Numbered from the stretch's first letter, positions 1 through 8,425 are shown. The stretch: 64,000 bases of DNA from Stappia sediminis (GCF_009826895.1 NZ_WUMV01000007.1:372001-436000), one strand, 5' to 3'. The notes: a model not told the origin generated them from the letters alone. Made by a program: numbers and translations.

Positions 1-110
1 GCAACCAACAACAGCGAGACCCGATTGGGAATCGTCATGGTGAAGAGGTCGGAAGTGGCCGCATAGGCGACCAGACAGGGAAAGACTATCAAGAGCGATG
101 CTTCAATCAT
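1..110 (-). CDS. cpaA: Prepilin peptidase CpaA (partial, N-terminus only)
   Basis: The gene runs off the left edge of the window; only about 36 codons are present. The start is the ATG read from 110 down. The N-terminus is a hydrophobic segment followed by an AATSDLFTMTIPN stretch, typical of the first membrane helix and first catalytic-aspartate loop of CpaA/TadV type IV prepilin peptidases (A24). In this family the membrane enzyme cleaves Flp pilin and TadE/TadF pseudopilins after a glycine; three such substrates are encoded just to the right. It lies downstream of the Flp pilin gene on the same strand. The name rests on a short fragment plus its context. Confidence 0.75.
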   Translation of the reverse strand, partial: MIEASLLIVFPCLVAYAATSDLFTMTIPNRVSLLLV

Positions 111-149
111 GATTTTACCCCTGTAGCGTATCCTTCCCCCGGACATGCA

Positions 150-173
150 GACGGACGGCAGATGCCGTCCGTC
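150..173 (-). promoter_or_regulatory. Strong hairpin between flp and cpaA
   Basis: An 11-bp perfect inverted repeat (arms 150-160 and 163-173, core ACGGACGGCA) with a two-base centre lies between the Flp pilin stop and the cpaA start. No T-run follows on the minus strand, so it looks like an mRNA-stabilising or processing hairpin rather than a classical terminator. It would suit strong pilin expression with lower peptidase expression. The structure is seen; the function is inferred. Confidence 0.5.
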
Positions 174-229
174 GCAAATCGTGTATTTCCGCGGTCGCAG
201 CAGGAACCGGACCGCGAAACATCCGATTA

Positions 230-394
230 TTACTGCAGACCGTCGGACACCGTCGTGAAGGTGGTGGTCAGGTTCGTACCGACGGTGGCAAGGATACCGA
301 CGATGGCAACCGAGATCAGAGCGGCGATCAGGCCATATTCAATGGCGGTAGCACCGGACTCGTCCTTGGCGAAACGTGCGAAAAGATTCTTCAT
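230..394 (-). CDS. Flp family type IVb pilin
   Basis: A 54-residue major pilin of the Flp/Tad system. The ATG at 394 has an excellent ribosome binding site (AGGAG) just upstream; the reading frame extends further 5', but that part is basic and non-conserved. After a short positively charged leader (MKNLFARFAKDESG) comes the prepilin cleavage site, with cleavage expected after Gly14, and then the hallmark ATAIEYGLIAAL segment with Glu at +5. This leads into one long hydrophobic helix and a short Thr-rich tail. CpaA, whose gene begins downstream, should process it. Subunits assemble into adhesive bundle pili at the cell surface. Confidence 0.93.
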   Translation of the reverse strand: MKNLFARFAKDESGATAIEYGLIAALISVAIVGILATVGTNLTTTFTTVSDGLQ

Positions 395-818
395 GGGTTT
401 GCTCCTAGCTCCACGTGTTTTGACAGCACTAGCTCGCCGGCCTTGTTTTCTTTTGACCGATCGAAGCTTTGACAACGTTACGCACCGCCAATTGCTAAAA
501 AGTTAATTCAACCGTCGAACTTCAGTTGTTTTGCCAGTTTTTCAAACAGAGTTAACAGTATCATAATTCGATGATTCAAATTTTACATGTAAATTATTCA
601 TTTACGATTGCATATAAGAAGTAGTGCTGAAATTTTTTTGTTATATATTCTATAAGTGACGAGAGGGCGATTATTAAACACTAACAAAAGTGCGGCAACT
701 CTCTTTACGGGAGATATACACGGCGAGCGGCAGAATGATTGAAGCAAACCCATTCGTTAGCGGTTCGTTCACCAAGTTCTGCGCAAGATCGGTCAGTTCG
801 CATAGCCTGGAGGCTGAA
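395..818. promoter_or_regulatory. AT-rich divergent promoter region of the pilus locus
   Basis: About 420 bases without a convincing gene separate the minus-strand flp from the plus-strand pilus genes. Roughly 490-670 is far more AT-rich than anything around it, with poly-T and TATATA-like runs near 630-655. It must hold the promoters for both directions. I cannot place -35/-10 boxes with confidence and see no clear operator palindrome. Confidence 0.5.
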
Positions 819-1304
819 ATGTTCTTGAACCTGAACGTCACGCGACCTGCCGCAACGTTTGTTGCCCTGGTGGCCATGCTCGCCATCACCGGAACCCCCG
901 CCATCGCGAAAGAAGGCGGAGTTTCGGTCATGACCGACCGGGCAAAGGTTTTCCGGATCGACAAGCCCGCCGATACGGTCATCGTCGGCAACCCGTCGAT
1001 TGCAGACGTCACGATGCACGATCGCTTCACCGTCGTGGTGACCGGAAAGCTTTTCGGAACGACGAATCTCGTCATTCTGGACAAGGACGCCGAACCGATC
1101 ATCGACGAGGTGATTACCGTCATGCCGAACGAGACCGATCTCGTCACCGTGCATCGCAATGGCGCGCGCTTCAGCATGTCGTGCAGCCCGATTTGCGAAC
1201 CGACCCTGAGGGTCGGCGACAACAAGGATACTTTCGACCTGACGGAGCAACAGGCGTCCAAACGTAATGAAATGGCTGAAGCACTAGCCGGCGCAGGCAA
1301 CTGA
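819..1304 (+). CDS. Pilus assembly protein with CpaC-type N-terminal domain only
   Basis: A 161-residue secreted protein. The ATG at 819 has GGAGG six bases upstream; reading further 5' adds only non-conserved sequence. Residues about 7-30 form a signal peptide ending in an AIA-type cleavage site. The mature part contains the pattern seen in the T2SS/T3SS pilus N-terminal domain of CpaC/RcpA secretins (a VFRIDKPADTVIVGNPSIADV motif read in parts, then LFGTTNLVILD). The secretin barrel domain is absent: the protein ends in a short region with a C-x3-C pair. It precedes two TadE-like genes, with a 29-base gap to the first. Likely a periplasmic accessory of the Flp pilus. Confidence 0.8.
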   Translation: MFLNLNVTRPAATFVALVAMLAITGTPAIAKEGGVSVMTDRAKVFRIDKPADTVIVGNPSIADVTMHDRFTVVVTGKLFGTTNLVILDKDAEPIIDEVITVMPNETDLVTVHRNGARFSMSCSPICEPTLRVGDNKDTFDLTEQQASKRNEMAEALAGAGN

Positions 1305-1333
1305 TCCGCGCCGGGGAGCTGGGGGTTGGAGAA

Positions 1334-1909
1334 ATGTTGAAATCCATCCGGAACGGGTTCTCTAGATCGCGCTGGCGCAAGGCCGCCCGCGCGGCGGGAC
1401 GGATTTCTTCGGACAGGCGGGGCGTCACGATGGTCGAGTTCGGCCTCATTGCCCTGCCTTTTTTCACACTTCTGCTTTTTATCCTCGAAATGGGCATGTC
1501 CCTTTTCGCAGGACAGCTTCTCGAAAACGCGACGATCGATGCTTCTCGTCTCATACGCACCGGACAGGCACAGCAAAGCGGCTTCGACGCCGGCGCCTTC
1601 AAGCAGCAGGTTCTCGACCGCCTCTACGGCATTCCTTTCTCCGCCGAACGTTTGTCGGTCGATGTCGAAAGGCTCGACGATTTCACGCAGTTCCGCGGCG
1701 ACCCCCTGGTCCAAAACGGTGAGCTGCAGGACAATTTCACCTACGACCACGGAGAGGCGGGCGACATCATCATCGTGCGGGTGATCTACCGCTGGCCCCT
1801 CATCACCGCGTTCATGCGACTGGACTACTCCGACCTGAACAACGGAGATCGCCTGCTCGTATCGACGTCTATATTCCGTAACGAGCCCTTCCCATGGACA
1901 AGCAAGTAG
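1334..1909 (+). CDS. TadE-family pseudopilin
   Basis: A 191-residue TadE/TadG-like protein. A basic leader of about 29 residues ends in DRRG, followed by VTMVEFGLIALPFF. This is the prepilin-peptidase pattern: cleavage after Gly with Glu five positions on, then a single hydrophobic helix of about 20 residues. The rest is a periplasmic domain of mixed sequence with the ENATIDASRLIRTGQ segment common in this family. The start follows TTGGAGAA. It overlaps the upstream part of the next reading frame slightly, so the two pseudopilins are probably co-transcribed. TadE/TadF minor pilins are needed for Flp pilus biogenesis. Confidence 0.85.
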   Translation: MLKSIRNGFSRSRWRKAARAAGRISSDRRGVTMVEFGLIALPFFTLLLFILEMGMSLFAGQLLENATIDASRLIRTGQAQQSGFDAGAFKQQVLDRLYGIPFSAERLSVDVERLDDFTQFRGDPLVQNGELQDNFTYDHGEAGDIIIVRVIYRWPLITAFMRLDYSDLNNGDRLLVSTSIFRNEPFPWTSK

Positions 1910-1920
1910 GAGGCGGGACG

Positions 1921-2508
1921 ATGCGTGCTTTGTTTTCACTACCAGCCTCCGCCGCGAGGGCGTTGCGCAGCAAACTGGCTGCCGACCGGCGCGGGATGGC
2001 TGCGGTCGAATTCGCACTTGTACTGCCCATCATGCTGTTGCTTCTGGTCGGCATGACGGAGCTTTACTCGGCCATGACGCTCGATCGCAAGCTTAGCCAG
2101 ACTTCTAGCTCGGTTGCCGACCTGGTAGCCCAGGAAGATGAAGTAACGCGGACCGAATTGCTGGCGATCATGGATATCGCGGAAGCCATTCTCGACCCTT
2201 ACCCCGAGCAGGGCGTTCAGCTCGTCGTCGCCGGCGTGCGCATGGAAGAGGAAAACCAGCCTGAAGTCACATGGAGCGAAGGCTTGAACATCTCTTCCTG
2301 GGCCACGGGCGCGCCGCCCCCGATCGAGCTTCCCGCAGAACTTATAAAGACAAAAGGCGCCTTTCTTGTCGTAACGCACGGCACATATACATATCAGCCG
2401 GTGTTCACGAACCTGTTCAAGGACATTTTCGGCACCAACGAAATTGCGCTGGAAGATTCCTACTACCTCAGGCCCCGCCTGAGCGCCGAAGTTCGCTGCT
2501 GCAACTGA
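1921..2508 (+). CDS. TadE/TadF-like pseudopilin
   Basis: A 195-residue protein from the ATG at 1921, preceded by GTAGGAGGCGGG; a GTAGGAGG site this good argues against the in-frame ATG at 1894. It repeats the architecture of the preceding gene: basic leader, DRRG cleavage site, AAVEFALVLPIMLLLL helix, then a periplasmic domain ending in paired cysteines (RCCN at the C-terminus). The last gene of the plus-strand pilus group, it is followed by a strong terminator. Probably a minor pilin processed by CpaA. Confidence 0.83.
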   Translation: MRALFSLPASAARALRSKLAADRRGMAAVEFALVLPIMLLLLVGMTELYSAMTLDRKLSQTSSSVADLVAQEDEVTRTELLAIMDIAEAILDPYPEQGVQLVVAGVRMEEENQPEVTWSEGLNISSWATGAPPPIELPAELIKTKGAFLVVTHGTYTYQPVFTNLFKDIFGTNEIALEDSYYLRPRLSAEVRCCN

Positions 2509-2533
2509 GAATCCGGTTCGCAATCGACAAGTC

Positions 2534-2575
2534 GAAACCCCCGCCTTGGGATTAAGGCGGGGGTTTCTTCTTTTA
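2534..2575 (+). terminator. Rho-independent terminator after pilus genes
   Basis: A 14-bp perfect stem (2534-2547 with 2554-2567, core ACCCCCGCC/GGCGGGGGT), a six-base loop and a T-rich tail (TTCTTTT). It ends the pilus operon. The following 235 bases up to 2813 contain no convincing gene and must include the promoter for the acetate-metabolism pair. Confidence 0.93.
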
Positions 2576-2813
2576 TACATCGGTTCGGAAATCTACCGGC
2601 CCGCACCATGCCCGGAACCTGGATCTCCACAGACCCTGAGTTTCCCGGAACACCTCAGGATATTTCGCATGCATGCGGCTGATGCAGATCAAGGGCCGAT
2701 CCCTTTCCTCGTGTCAAAAACCGGATAATCTTCACAATGGTGTATCCGTTCTTCACTATCGCAATGCCGGATGGAACATCTGAATGCTCCATTTACGGCT
2801 GCCGGAGAAGAAT

Positions 2814-4229
2814 ATGGCCAGAAACAAGACTTATGACGAAATTTCCGTAGGCGACAGCGCGACGCTTACCCGCACGCTTACAGCCAACGATCTTTTCGTG
2901 TTCGCCCATGCCTCCGGCAACGTCAATCCGATGCATCTGCCGAACGTGGACTGGACGGGCGACGGCAAGGTCGACGAACCGATTGCGCCTTCAATGTGGG
3001 CGGGAGCGCTCATTTCCGCCGTCCTCGGCAATGTCCTTCCCGGCCCTGGAACTGTTTACCGCTCGCAGACATTGAGCTTTCGCGACCGTGCGCGGATCGG
3101 CGACCGGCTTGAGGTCTCCGCCAAGGTTACCGCAAAGAAAAGCGACGGCATCGTCGAATTGACGACGCGGGTCAAACGCGAAGACGACACCGTCATCGCC
3201 GAGGGAGATGCGGTCGTTACCGCGCCGGAGCGCACGATCACTTTCGATGCGAGCAGCCTTCCAGGAATACTGATCGAGAGCCATCAGCATTTCGACCGGC
3301 TTCTGGAAGCGGCCGAAACGCTTCCGCCCCTGCCGACAGCGGTCGTCGCGCCCGATGACCCCAATTCGCTCGGCGGAACGGCGCTGGCGGCCCGTGACGG
3401 GCTCATAGAACCCGTGCTCGTCGGCTCGCGCTCGCGTATAGAGGCCACCGCCGCCCGGATCGGCCTCGATCTTTCGCCCTTCGAGCTGATCGACGTCGAC
3501 CCGGAAGACGCCGCCGCCGCGCGCGCGGTCGCCCTCGTGCATGAGGGGCGCGTGCGCGCGGTCATGAAGGGTCACCTCCACACCGACGACCTCCTGCGCC
3601 ACATCGTCAAGCGGGACGGAGGCTTGAGGACGAAACGACGGCTCAGCCATTGCTTCGTCATGGATGTTCCAGGCCGTGCCTCCCCCGTCATCATTTCGGA
3701 TGCGGCCATCAACATTTCGCCGGATCTTCAAGCCAAGGTCGATATCGTCCAGAACGCCATCGATGTCGCGCGCTCGCTGGGCATCGCCACGCCCAAGGTC
3801 GGCATCCTGTCGGCGATCGAGACCGTCAACCCCGCCATTCCTTCCACCCTCGATGCCGCGGTGCTTTCGAAGATGGCCGAGCGCGGCCAGATCAAGGGCG
3901 GCATCGTCGACGGGCCGCTCGCCATGGACAACGCGATCGACGTGCAAGCGGCGAAAAGCAAGGGCATCACGTCCCTCGTCGCGGGCCACGCGGATGCGCT
4001 CGTCGTGCCGAACCTGGAAGCCGGCAACATGCTCGCCAAGGAGCTGACGTTCATAGCCCACGCGGAGGCGGCGGGCCTTGTCGCCGGCGCGAAAGTACCG
4101 GTAATGCTTACAAGCAGGGCCGACAACGACCGCGCAAGGCTCTGCTCCTGCGTTCTGGCGCTTCTTTACGACCACTGGCAGAAGACCGGCGAACCGCTGG
4201 TCCACCAGAATGAGGAGGACAAGCCGTGA
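2814..4229 (+). CDS. Bifunctional MaoC hydratase / phosphate acetyl(butyryl)transferase
   Basis: A 471-residue fusion. The ATG at 2814 follows GGAGAAGAAT; an in-frame ATG 30 bases upstream lacks a ribosome site. Residues about 5-150 are a MaoC-like hot-dog domain (R-specific enoyl-CoA hydratase type, with the FAHASGNVNPMH dehydratase motif). Residues about 165-470 are a phosphotransacetylase domain of the Pta/Ptb family (GHLHTDDLLRHIV, SDAAINISPDLQAKVDI, KGGIVDGPLAMDNAID). The Pta part should convert an acyl-CoA and phosphate to acyl-phosphate, which the overlapping ackA product turns into acid and ATP. The MaoC part suggests acyl-CoA intermediates of beta-oxidation or polyhydroxyalkanoate metabolism as substrates. 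This fusion is known in rhizobia. Confidence 0.9.
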   Translation: MARNKTYDEISVGDSATLTRTLTANDLFVFAHASGNVNPMHLPNVDWTGDGKVDEPIAPSMWAGALISAVLGNVLPGPGTVYRSQTLSFRDRARIGDRLEVSAKVTAKKSDGIVELTTRVKREDDTVIAEGDAVVTAPERTITFDASSLPGILIESHQHFDRLLEAAETLPPLPTAVVAPDDPNSLGGTALAARDGLIEPVLVGSRSRIEATAARIGLDLSPFELIDVDPEDAAAARAVALVHEGRVRAVMKGHLHTDDLLRHIVKRDGGLRTKRRLSHCFVMDVPGRASPVIISDAAINISPDLQAKVDIVQNAIDVARSLGIATPKVGILSAIETVNPAIPSTLDAAVLSKMAERGQIKGGIVDGPLAMDNAIDVQAAKSKGITSLVAGHADALVVPNLEAGNMLAKELTFIAHAEAAGLVAGAKVPVMLTSRADNDRARLCSCVLALLYDHWQKTGEPLVHQNEEDKP

Positions 4230-5398
4230 GCGCGGCCGGCCGGACGATCCTGGTCCTGAATTCGGGATCGTCCTCCATCAAGTTCAAGATTTTTCGCGCA
4301 GACGAACCGTTTCTTTCGGGCCTGATCGAAGGCATCGGCACCTCACCGCGCATGATCGCCGAAGCCTTGAGCGGGGACGGCAGGGTAGAGCGCAAGCTTG
4401 CCGACGACGCCGACCACGGCACGGCACTGGATGCGGCGTTCTCCTATCTTTTCGGGCGATATCCGGACATTCGGGTAGACGGTGTCGGCCACCGGGTCGT
4501 CCACGGCGGCACGGCCTATAGCGAACCCGTCCTGATCGACGATGGCGTGCTTGGCGAACTGGAGCGTCTGTGCCCGCTCGCACCTCTGCACCAGCCCCAT
4601 AACCTGGCGGGAATTCGCGCGGCGGAATTCGCCTTGCCGGATGTTCCCCAGGTCGCCTGCTTCGATACCGCCTTCCACCGCAAGCACCCCTGGGTGAACG
4701 ACACCTTCGCCCTTCCCCGCAGCTATTTCGAGGAGGGCGTGCGCCGCTACGGGTTTCACGGGCTTTCCTATGAATTCATCGTCAAGAAGCTCTGCGAAGT
4801 GGCGCCCGATATTGCCGACAAGCGTATCGTCGTCGCTCATCTGGGCAACGGTGCATCGCTCTGCGCGATCGAGGCGGGCAAAAGCGTGGGCTCGACGATG
4901 GGCTTTTCCGCGCTCGACGGCCTGCCGATGGGCACCCGCTGCGGCCAGCTCGATCCCGGCGTCGTGCTTTATCTCATGCAGGCACGGAAGATGACGGCCG
5001 GGGAAATCTCCGATCTTCTCTACAAACAATCGGGGCTGAAGGGCCTCTCCGGCGTCTCAAGCGACATGCGTGAGCTTGAAAGCTCCCCGGATCCGCATGC
5101 AGCCGAGGCGATCGACTATTTCGTCTTCCGTATCCGCCGCGAGATCGGCGCGATGGCCGCGGTGCTCGCAGGGCTGGACGGTCTCGTCTTTACCGGCGGT
5201 ATCGGCGAGAATTCCGTCCGTATCCGTGAGCTTGTCTGCCGGGATATGGGCTGGCTCGGCGTCGAGTTGGACAATCAGGCGAACGGCGAAAACCGCATGC
5301 GGATTTCCGCCCAAGGCTCCAGGGTCAAGGTGCTTGCCGTGCCGACCGATGAAGAGCGGATGATCGCAGGGCATACGGCGAAGCTATTAACTGCGTGA
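4226..5398 (+). CDS. ackA: Acetate kinase
   Basis: A 390-residue acetate/propionate kinase. Family motifs in order: LNSGSSSIKFKIF at the N-terminus (phosphate/metal binding), VACFDTAFH, YGFHGLSYEFI, HLGNGASLCAI, STMGFSALDGLPMGTRCG with the catalytic arginine, and FTGGIGENS. The start is GTG at 4226, overlapping the upstream stop by four bases (GTGA) with GAGGAGGAC upstream, so translation is probably coupled to the MaoC-Pta gene. It ends 15 bases before the convergent PhnD-like gene. Together the pair makes ATP from acyl-CoA or activates acetate in the reverse direction. Confidence 0.96.
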   Translation: MSAAGRTILVLNSGSSSIKFKIFRADEPFLSGLIEGIGTSPRMIAEALSGDGRVERKLADDADHGTALDAAFSYLFGRYPDIRVDGVGHRVVHGGTAYSEPVLIDDGVLGELERLCPLAPLHQPHNLAGIRAAEFALPDVPQVACFDTAFHRKHPWVNDTFALPRSYFEEGVRRYGFHGLSYEFIVKKLCEVAPDIADKRIVVAHLGNGASLCAIEAGKSVGSTMGFSALDGLPMGTRCGQLDPGVVLYLMQARKMTAGEISDLLYKQSGLKGLSGVSSDMRELESSPDPHAAEAIDYFVFRIRREIGAMAAVLAGLDGLVFTGGIGENSVRIRELVCRDMGWLGVELDNQANGENRMRISAQGSRVKVLAVPTDEERMIAGHTAKLLTA

Positions 5399-5413
5399 GA
5401 GGCGAACCGAACT

Positions 5414-6601
5414 TCACTTTTCCGCACCGGACAGAGGCTTCATGTTTCCCGCCTTGCCGCCGAGCGCGGAGAACCGGTTGTCGAATGTGTTCGCAAGCGG
5501 TTCGAACGCCTCCACGCCGATGGGAACGAAGCCTGGGCTCTGCCTTGGGGCGATCGCGAAAAACGCGGAAGGATCCTCGACGTCGAGCGCCAGAAGATGC
5601 ACCTTCAGCCTGTGCTTGATCTTGTCGGCGAGCGAACGCCTGACCACGTGCGGCGCATTCGGTATCGGTTCCGAACGCCAGATGATACGCAAGGAGCCGG
5701 GCTCCATGAGCCGTCCCGCCTCCATCTCCGCGACCGTGCCGCGACCGCCATCGCTTACCTCATCGCCCTCTCCGGTCCAGCCGAGCGTCGCGTCGAGTAT
5801 GCCGATCATGACGCGCTTCGCCCCGTCGAGCGGGCCGTCGACCTCGACCAGTTCGCCGAAATGCTTTTGCGGGTCCATGCCGATCTGGCGAAAGGCGAAG
5901 AACGGCAGGCGCCGGGTGGTGGTCGACCCTTCCGCGCCGATGCCGAGTTTCGCGCCCTTGAGATCTTCAAGCGTTACATACGCGCTTCCGTTGGCAACGA
6001 TCAGCGCCGCCCGGTAAGCGCTCTCTCCTCCACGAGCGGCCGGCACCGCCAGAGGTTCCACGCAGCCGCAGCGCTTCCAGGCCTGCGCGAAGGCGGAAGC
6101 GGAAAGTTCCGCATAATCCACTTTGCCTGTCACGAGCGCGTCCTGAAGGGACGACAAATCGGCGTAGGCGACGAGATTGACGGGAATGCCGAGAGCCGTT
6201 TCAAGGCTTGCGCGGTAAGGCTCAAGCAGGCGAAAGGCCGCGCGGTCGGGATCGTTCGCGTTCCTTATGACGATGCCGTAGCGCAATGACGGCAGGAGCT
6301 TGAGCATTTCGCCATCGAACCGCCCGTCAAGCGCTCCCTGCGAGGCGTCGGGCCATGGGGCGTCATAGTCATCGGGCAGCGGAACGAAATACTCTTGCGG
6401 ATAATCTTCTTCATAAAATTCCGGCCCGGTTTCGGCATCGAATTCGTCCGGCCGCAATGGCAGTTCGTCGTCGCTTGCCTGGGCCGCGGCCGCGGAGATA
6501 AAAGCCAAGCTGAAACAGAGCGTAAGGCAAAGTGACCCGAATACGGCCACCACGCCGTGATGCCACGATAAATGTCTCAACAATCGTGCTATTCGCAGCA
6601 T
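5414..6601 (-). CDS. PhnD-like ABC transporter substrate-binding protein (orphan)
   Basis: A secreted protein of up to 395 residues. The start is uncertain: the ATG at 6601 has no visible ribosome site, and two adjacent GTG codons (6553 and 6550) would give a better signal peptide. A hydrophobic stretch ending in SAAAAQA is followed by a very acidic, Tyr-rich linker of about 50 residues. A phosphate/phosphite/phosphonate periplasmic-binding fold then starts near LRYGIVIRNANDPDRAAFRLLEPYR. The LVAYADLSSLQDALVTGKVDYAEL and IWRSEPIPNAPHVVRRSL segments are typical of PhnD. No ABC permease or ATPase of this class is nearby. A sensing role or a distant transporter is possible. Confidence 0.72.
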   Translation of the reverse strand: MLRIARLLRHLSWHHGVVAVFGSLCLTLCFSLAFISAAAAQASDDELPLRPDEFDAETGPEFYEEDYPQEYFVPLPDDYDAPWPDASQGALDGRFDGEMLKLLPSLRYGIVIRNANDPDRAAFRLLEPYRASLETALGIPVNLVAYADLSSLQDALVTGKVDYAELSASAFAQAWKRCGCVEPLAVPAARGGESAYRAALIVANGSAYVTLEDLKGAKLGIGAEGSTTTRRLPFFAFRQIGMDPQKHFGELVEVDGPLDGAKRVMIGILDATLGWTGEGDEVSDGGRGTVAEMEAGRLMEPGSLRIIWRSEPIPNAPHVVRRSLADKIKHRLKVHLLALDVEDPSAFFAIAPRQSPGFVPIGVEAFEPLANTFDNRFSALGGKAGNMKPLSGAEK

Positions 6602-6634
6602 AAAGATCGCATCGAATCAATTCGGAGACCGTCC

Positions 6635-7285
6635 ATGACAGTATCGCACGGAAAAAGCCCCGAAATCATGCCGGATATCGTCGTCTTTGACGTCGGCAAC
6701 GTTCTGATCGAATGGGACCCGCGCAATCTGTACAGGAAGGTCTTCGACAATGAGGCGGCGATGGAAAACTTCCTCTCCGAAGTCTGTACCGACGCATGGA
6801 ACCTGGAGCAGGACCGCGGGCGCAGCTTCGCCGAGGCGATAGCGGAGCGTGTGGCGCTCTTTCCCGAATTCGAAGCGGAAATCCGCGCCTATGACACCGG
6901 CTGGCACGACATGGTGCCCGGCGAAGTGCACGGAACGCCCGCCCTGCTCGGCGAGCTGAAGGAAGCCGGCGTCCCGCTTTACGCGATCACCAATTTCTCT
7001 AGGGAGAAATTCATCGAGGCGCGCAAGCGATTCCCCTTCCTCGATACTTCCTTCATCGACACCGTGGTATCGGCCCACGAAGGCTGCCTGAAGCCGGAGC
7101 CGCGGATCTTCGAAATCCTGTTCGAGCGCAATTCGCTCGACCCCGCCCGGACGATCTTCATCGACGACAGCCTGAAAAACGTGGAAGGGGCACGGGCAGC
7201 GGGAATGCACGCGCACCACTTCCGCGACGCGGATACGCTGCGCCGTGACCTTGTCTCGCTCGGCTTCCCGGTTGCCGCGAAGTGA
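6635..7285 (+). CDS. HAD-superfamily hydrolase (HAD-IA, YihX-like)
   Basis: A 216-residue haloacid-dehalogenase-type phosphatase from the ATG at 6635, preceded by CGGAGA; an in-frame ATG at 6572 would run into the divergent gene. HAD motifs in order: motif I VVFDVGNVLIEWD near residue 15 (first Asp nucleophile), motif II YAITNFS, Lys in the CLKPEPRIFE loop, and motif IV FIDDSLKNVEGARAAG. A helical cap domain lies between motifs I and II. The substrate is unknown; relatives act on sugar phosphates or 2-haloacids. Only 33 bases separate its start from the divergent PhnD-like ATG. It ends eight bases from the convergent deacetylase-like gene. Confidence 0.85.
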   Translation: MTVSHGKSPEIMPDIVVFDVGNVLIEWDPRNLYRKVFDNEAAMENFLSEVCTDAWNLEQDRGRSFAEAIAERVALFPEFEAEIRAYDTGWHDMVPGEVHGTPALLGELKEAGVPLYAITNFSREKFIEARKRFPFLDTSFIDTVVSAHEGCLKPEPRIFEILFERNSLDPARTIFIDDSLKNVEGARAAGMHAHHFRDADTLRRDLVSLGFPVAAK

Positions 7286-7292
7286 GAATTCC

Positions 7293-8324
7293 TCAAGCGC
7301 CCTCGAAGCCGGAAAGCACGTTGACGCAATTGACGCCAAGCGCATCCACCGCGTAGCCGCCTTCCATCACGAAGACGGTCGGCAATCCCGCTTTTTCAAG
7401 CCTTGCGCCGAGCGCCAGAAATTCCTCGCTCTTCAAACGGAATTTCGAGATCGGATCGCGCTCGTATGTATCGAGGCCAAGCGAGACGACGAGCGTGTCC
7501 GGCGAAAATTCCGCGACCCGCTCGAGCGCCGCATCGAGCGCACGCGAGAAGGCCGGCCAATCGGTGCCGAGCGCCAGGGGGAAATTCGCGTTGAACCCTT
7601 CACCCGCGCCTTCGCCCGTCTCGTCCGCATGACCGAGGAAATAGGGAAACTCCTCTATCGGGTCGGCATGGAGGGAAAGGAACAGCACATCCGCGCGATC
7701 ATAGAAAATCGCCTGGGTGCCGTTGCCATGGTGATAGTCGACGTCCAGCACCGCCACGCGGTCCGCACCCGCATCACGCAGGTATTGGGCGGCGATCGCG
7801 GCGTTGTTCAAAAAACAATAGCCGCCGTAGAAATCCGCATGCGCGTGGTGTCCGGGCGGGCGGCACAGCGCGAATGCCGCCCTGTCCCCTCCGGCGACGA
7901 GGCGCGCCGCCGTCAAGGCCGTGTCTGCGCTGGCACGCGCCGCGACCCACGTTTCCTCGCCAAGTGGCGTGCCGGCATCGAAGGAATAGCGGCCCAGAAG
8001 CCCGTCGATATGATCCGGCACGGGTTTTGTGCGAAGCTCGCGCACAGGCCACACGAAAGGGAAAGCCTCTCCGGAGCGCCCGGCGTTGGTCCAGCGCGTC
8101 CAGAAACCTTCCAGGAATGCGATGTAATCTCCCGCATGTACGCGCGCGATCGGCTCCAGGCCGAATTCGTCCGGCGGCAGGACGTCGCCGAAGCCGGTCT
8201 CCAGGATGCGCGCACGCACGATTTCCGCACGCGAGGGGATCTCGACCGCGGGCTTGAGCATGCCGTCGGAGATTTCATGCTTGGGGTCGTGGGCGAGCTG
8301 GACGGGCGAAAATACGGTTTTCAT
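7293..8324 (-). CDS. Histone-deacetylase-family acetylpolyamine amidohydrolase
   Basis: A 343-residue zinc amidohydrolase of the arginase/deacetylase fold. Motifs: LCRPPGHHAHADFYGGYCFLNNAA (paired active-site histidines and the glycine-rich substrate loop), VLDVDYHHGNGTQ (zinc-binding Asp and His), SLHADP, and the C-terminal VMEGGYA with the GGY transition-state tyrosine. The length fits acetylpolyamine amidohydrolases, which deacetylate N-acetylated putrescine, cadaverine or spermidine. The ATG at 8324 is the only reasonable start, though its ribosome site is weak. It is a single gene, convergent with the HAD hydrolase; nothing nearby fixes the substrate. Confidence 0.88.
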   Translation of the reverse strand: MKTVFSPVQLAHDPKHEISDGMLKPAVEIPSRAEIVRARILETGFGDVLPPDEFGLEPIARVHAGDYIAFLEGFWTRWTNAGRSGEAFPFVWPVRELRTKPVPDHIDGLLGRYSFDAGTPLGEETWVAARASADTALTAARLVAGGDRAAFALCRPPGHHAHADFYGGYCFLNNAAIAAQYLRDAGADRVAVLDVDYHHGNGTQAIFYDRADVLFLSLHADPIEEFPYFLGHADETGEGAGEGFNANFPLALGTDWPAFSRALDAALERVAEFSPDTLVVSLGLDTYERDPISKFRLKSEEFLALGARLEKAGLPTVFVMEGGYAVDALGVNCVNVLSGFEGA

Positions 8325-8425
8325 CGGCTTGTCTTTTGACGTCGGGCTTTCACGGTTCGTGAAGACGTGCCCCGCTATCCAGTCAAGGTCAAGGCGAACT
8401 TGGCAAACCAGGCCAATACGAAGGC

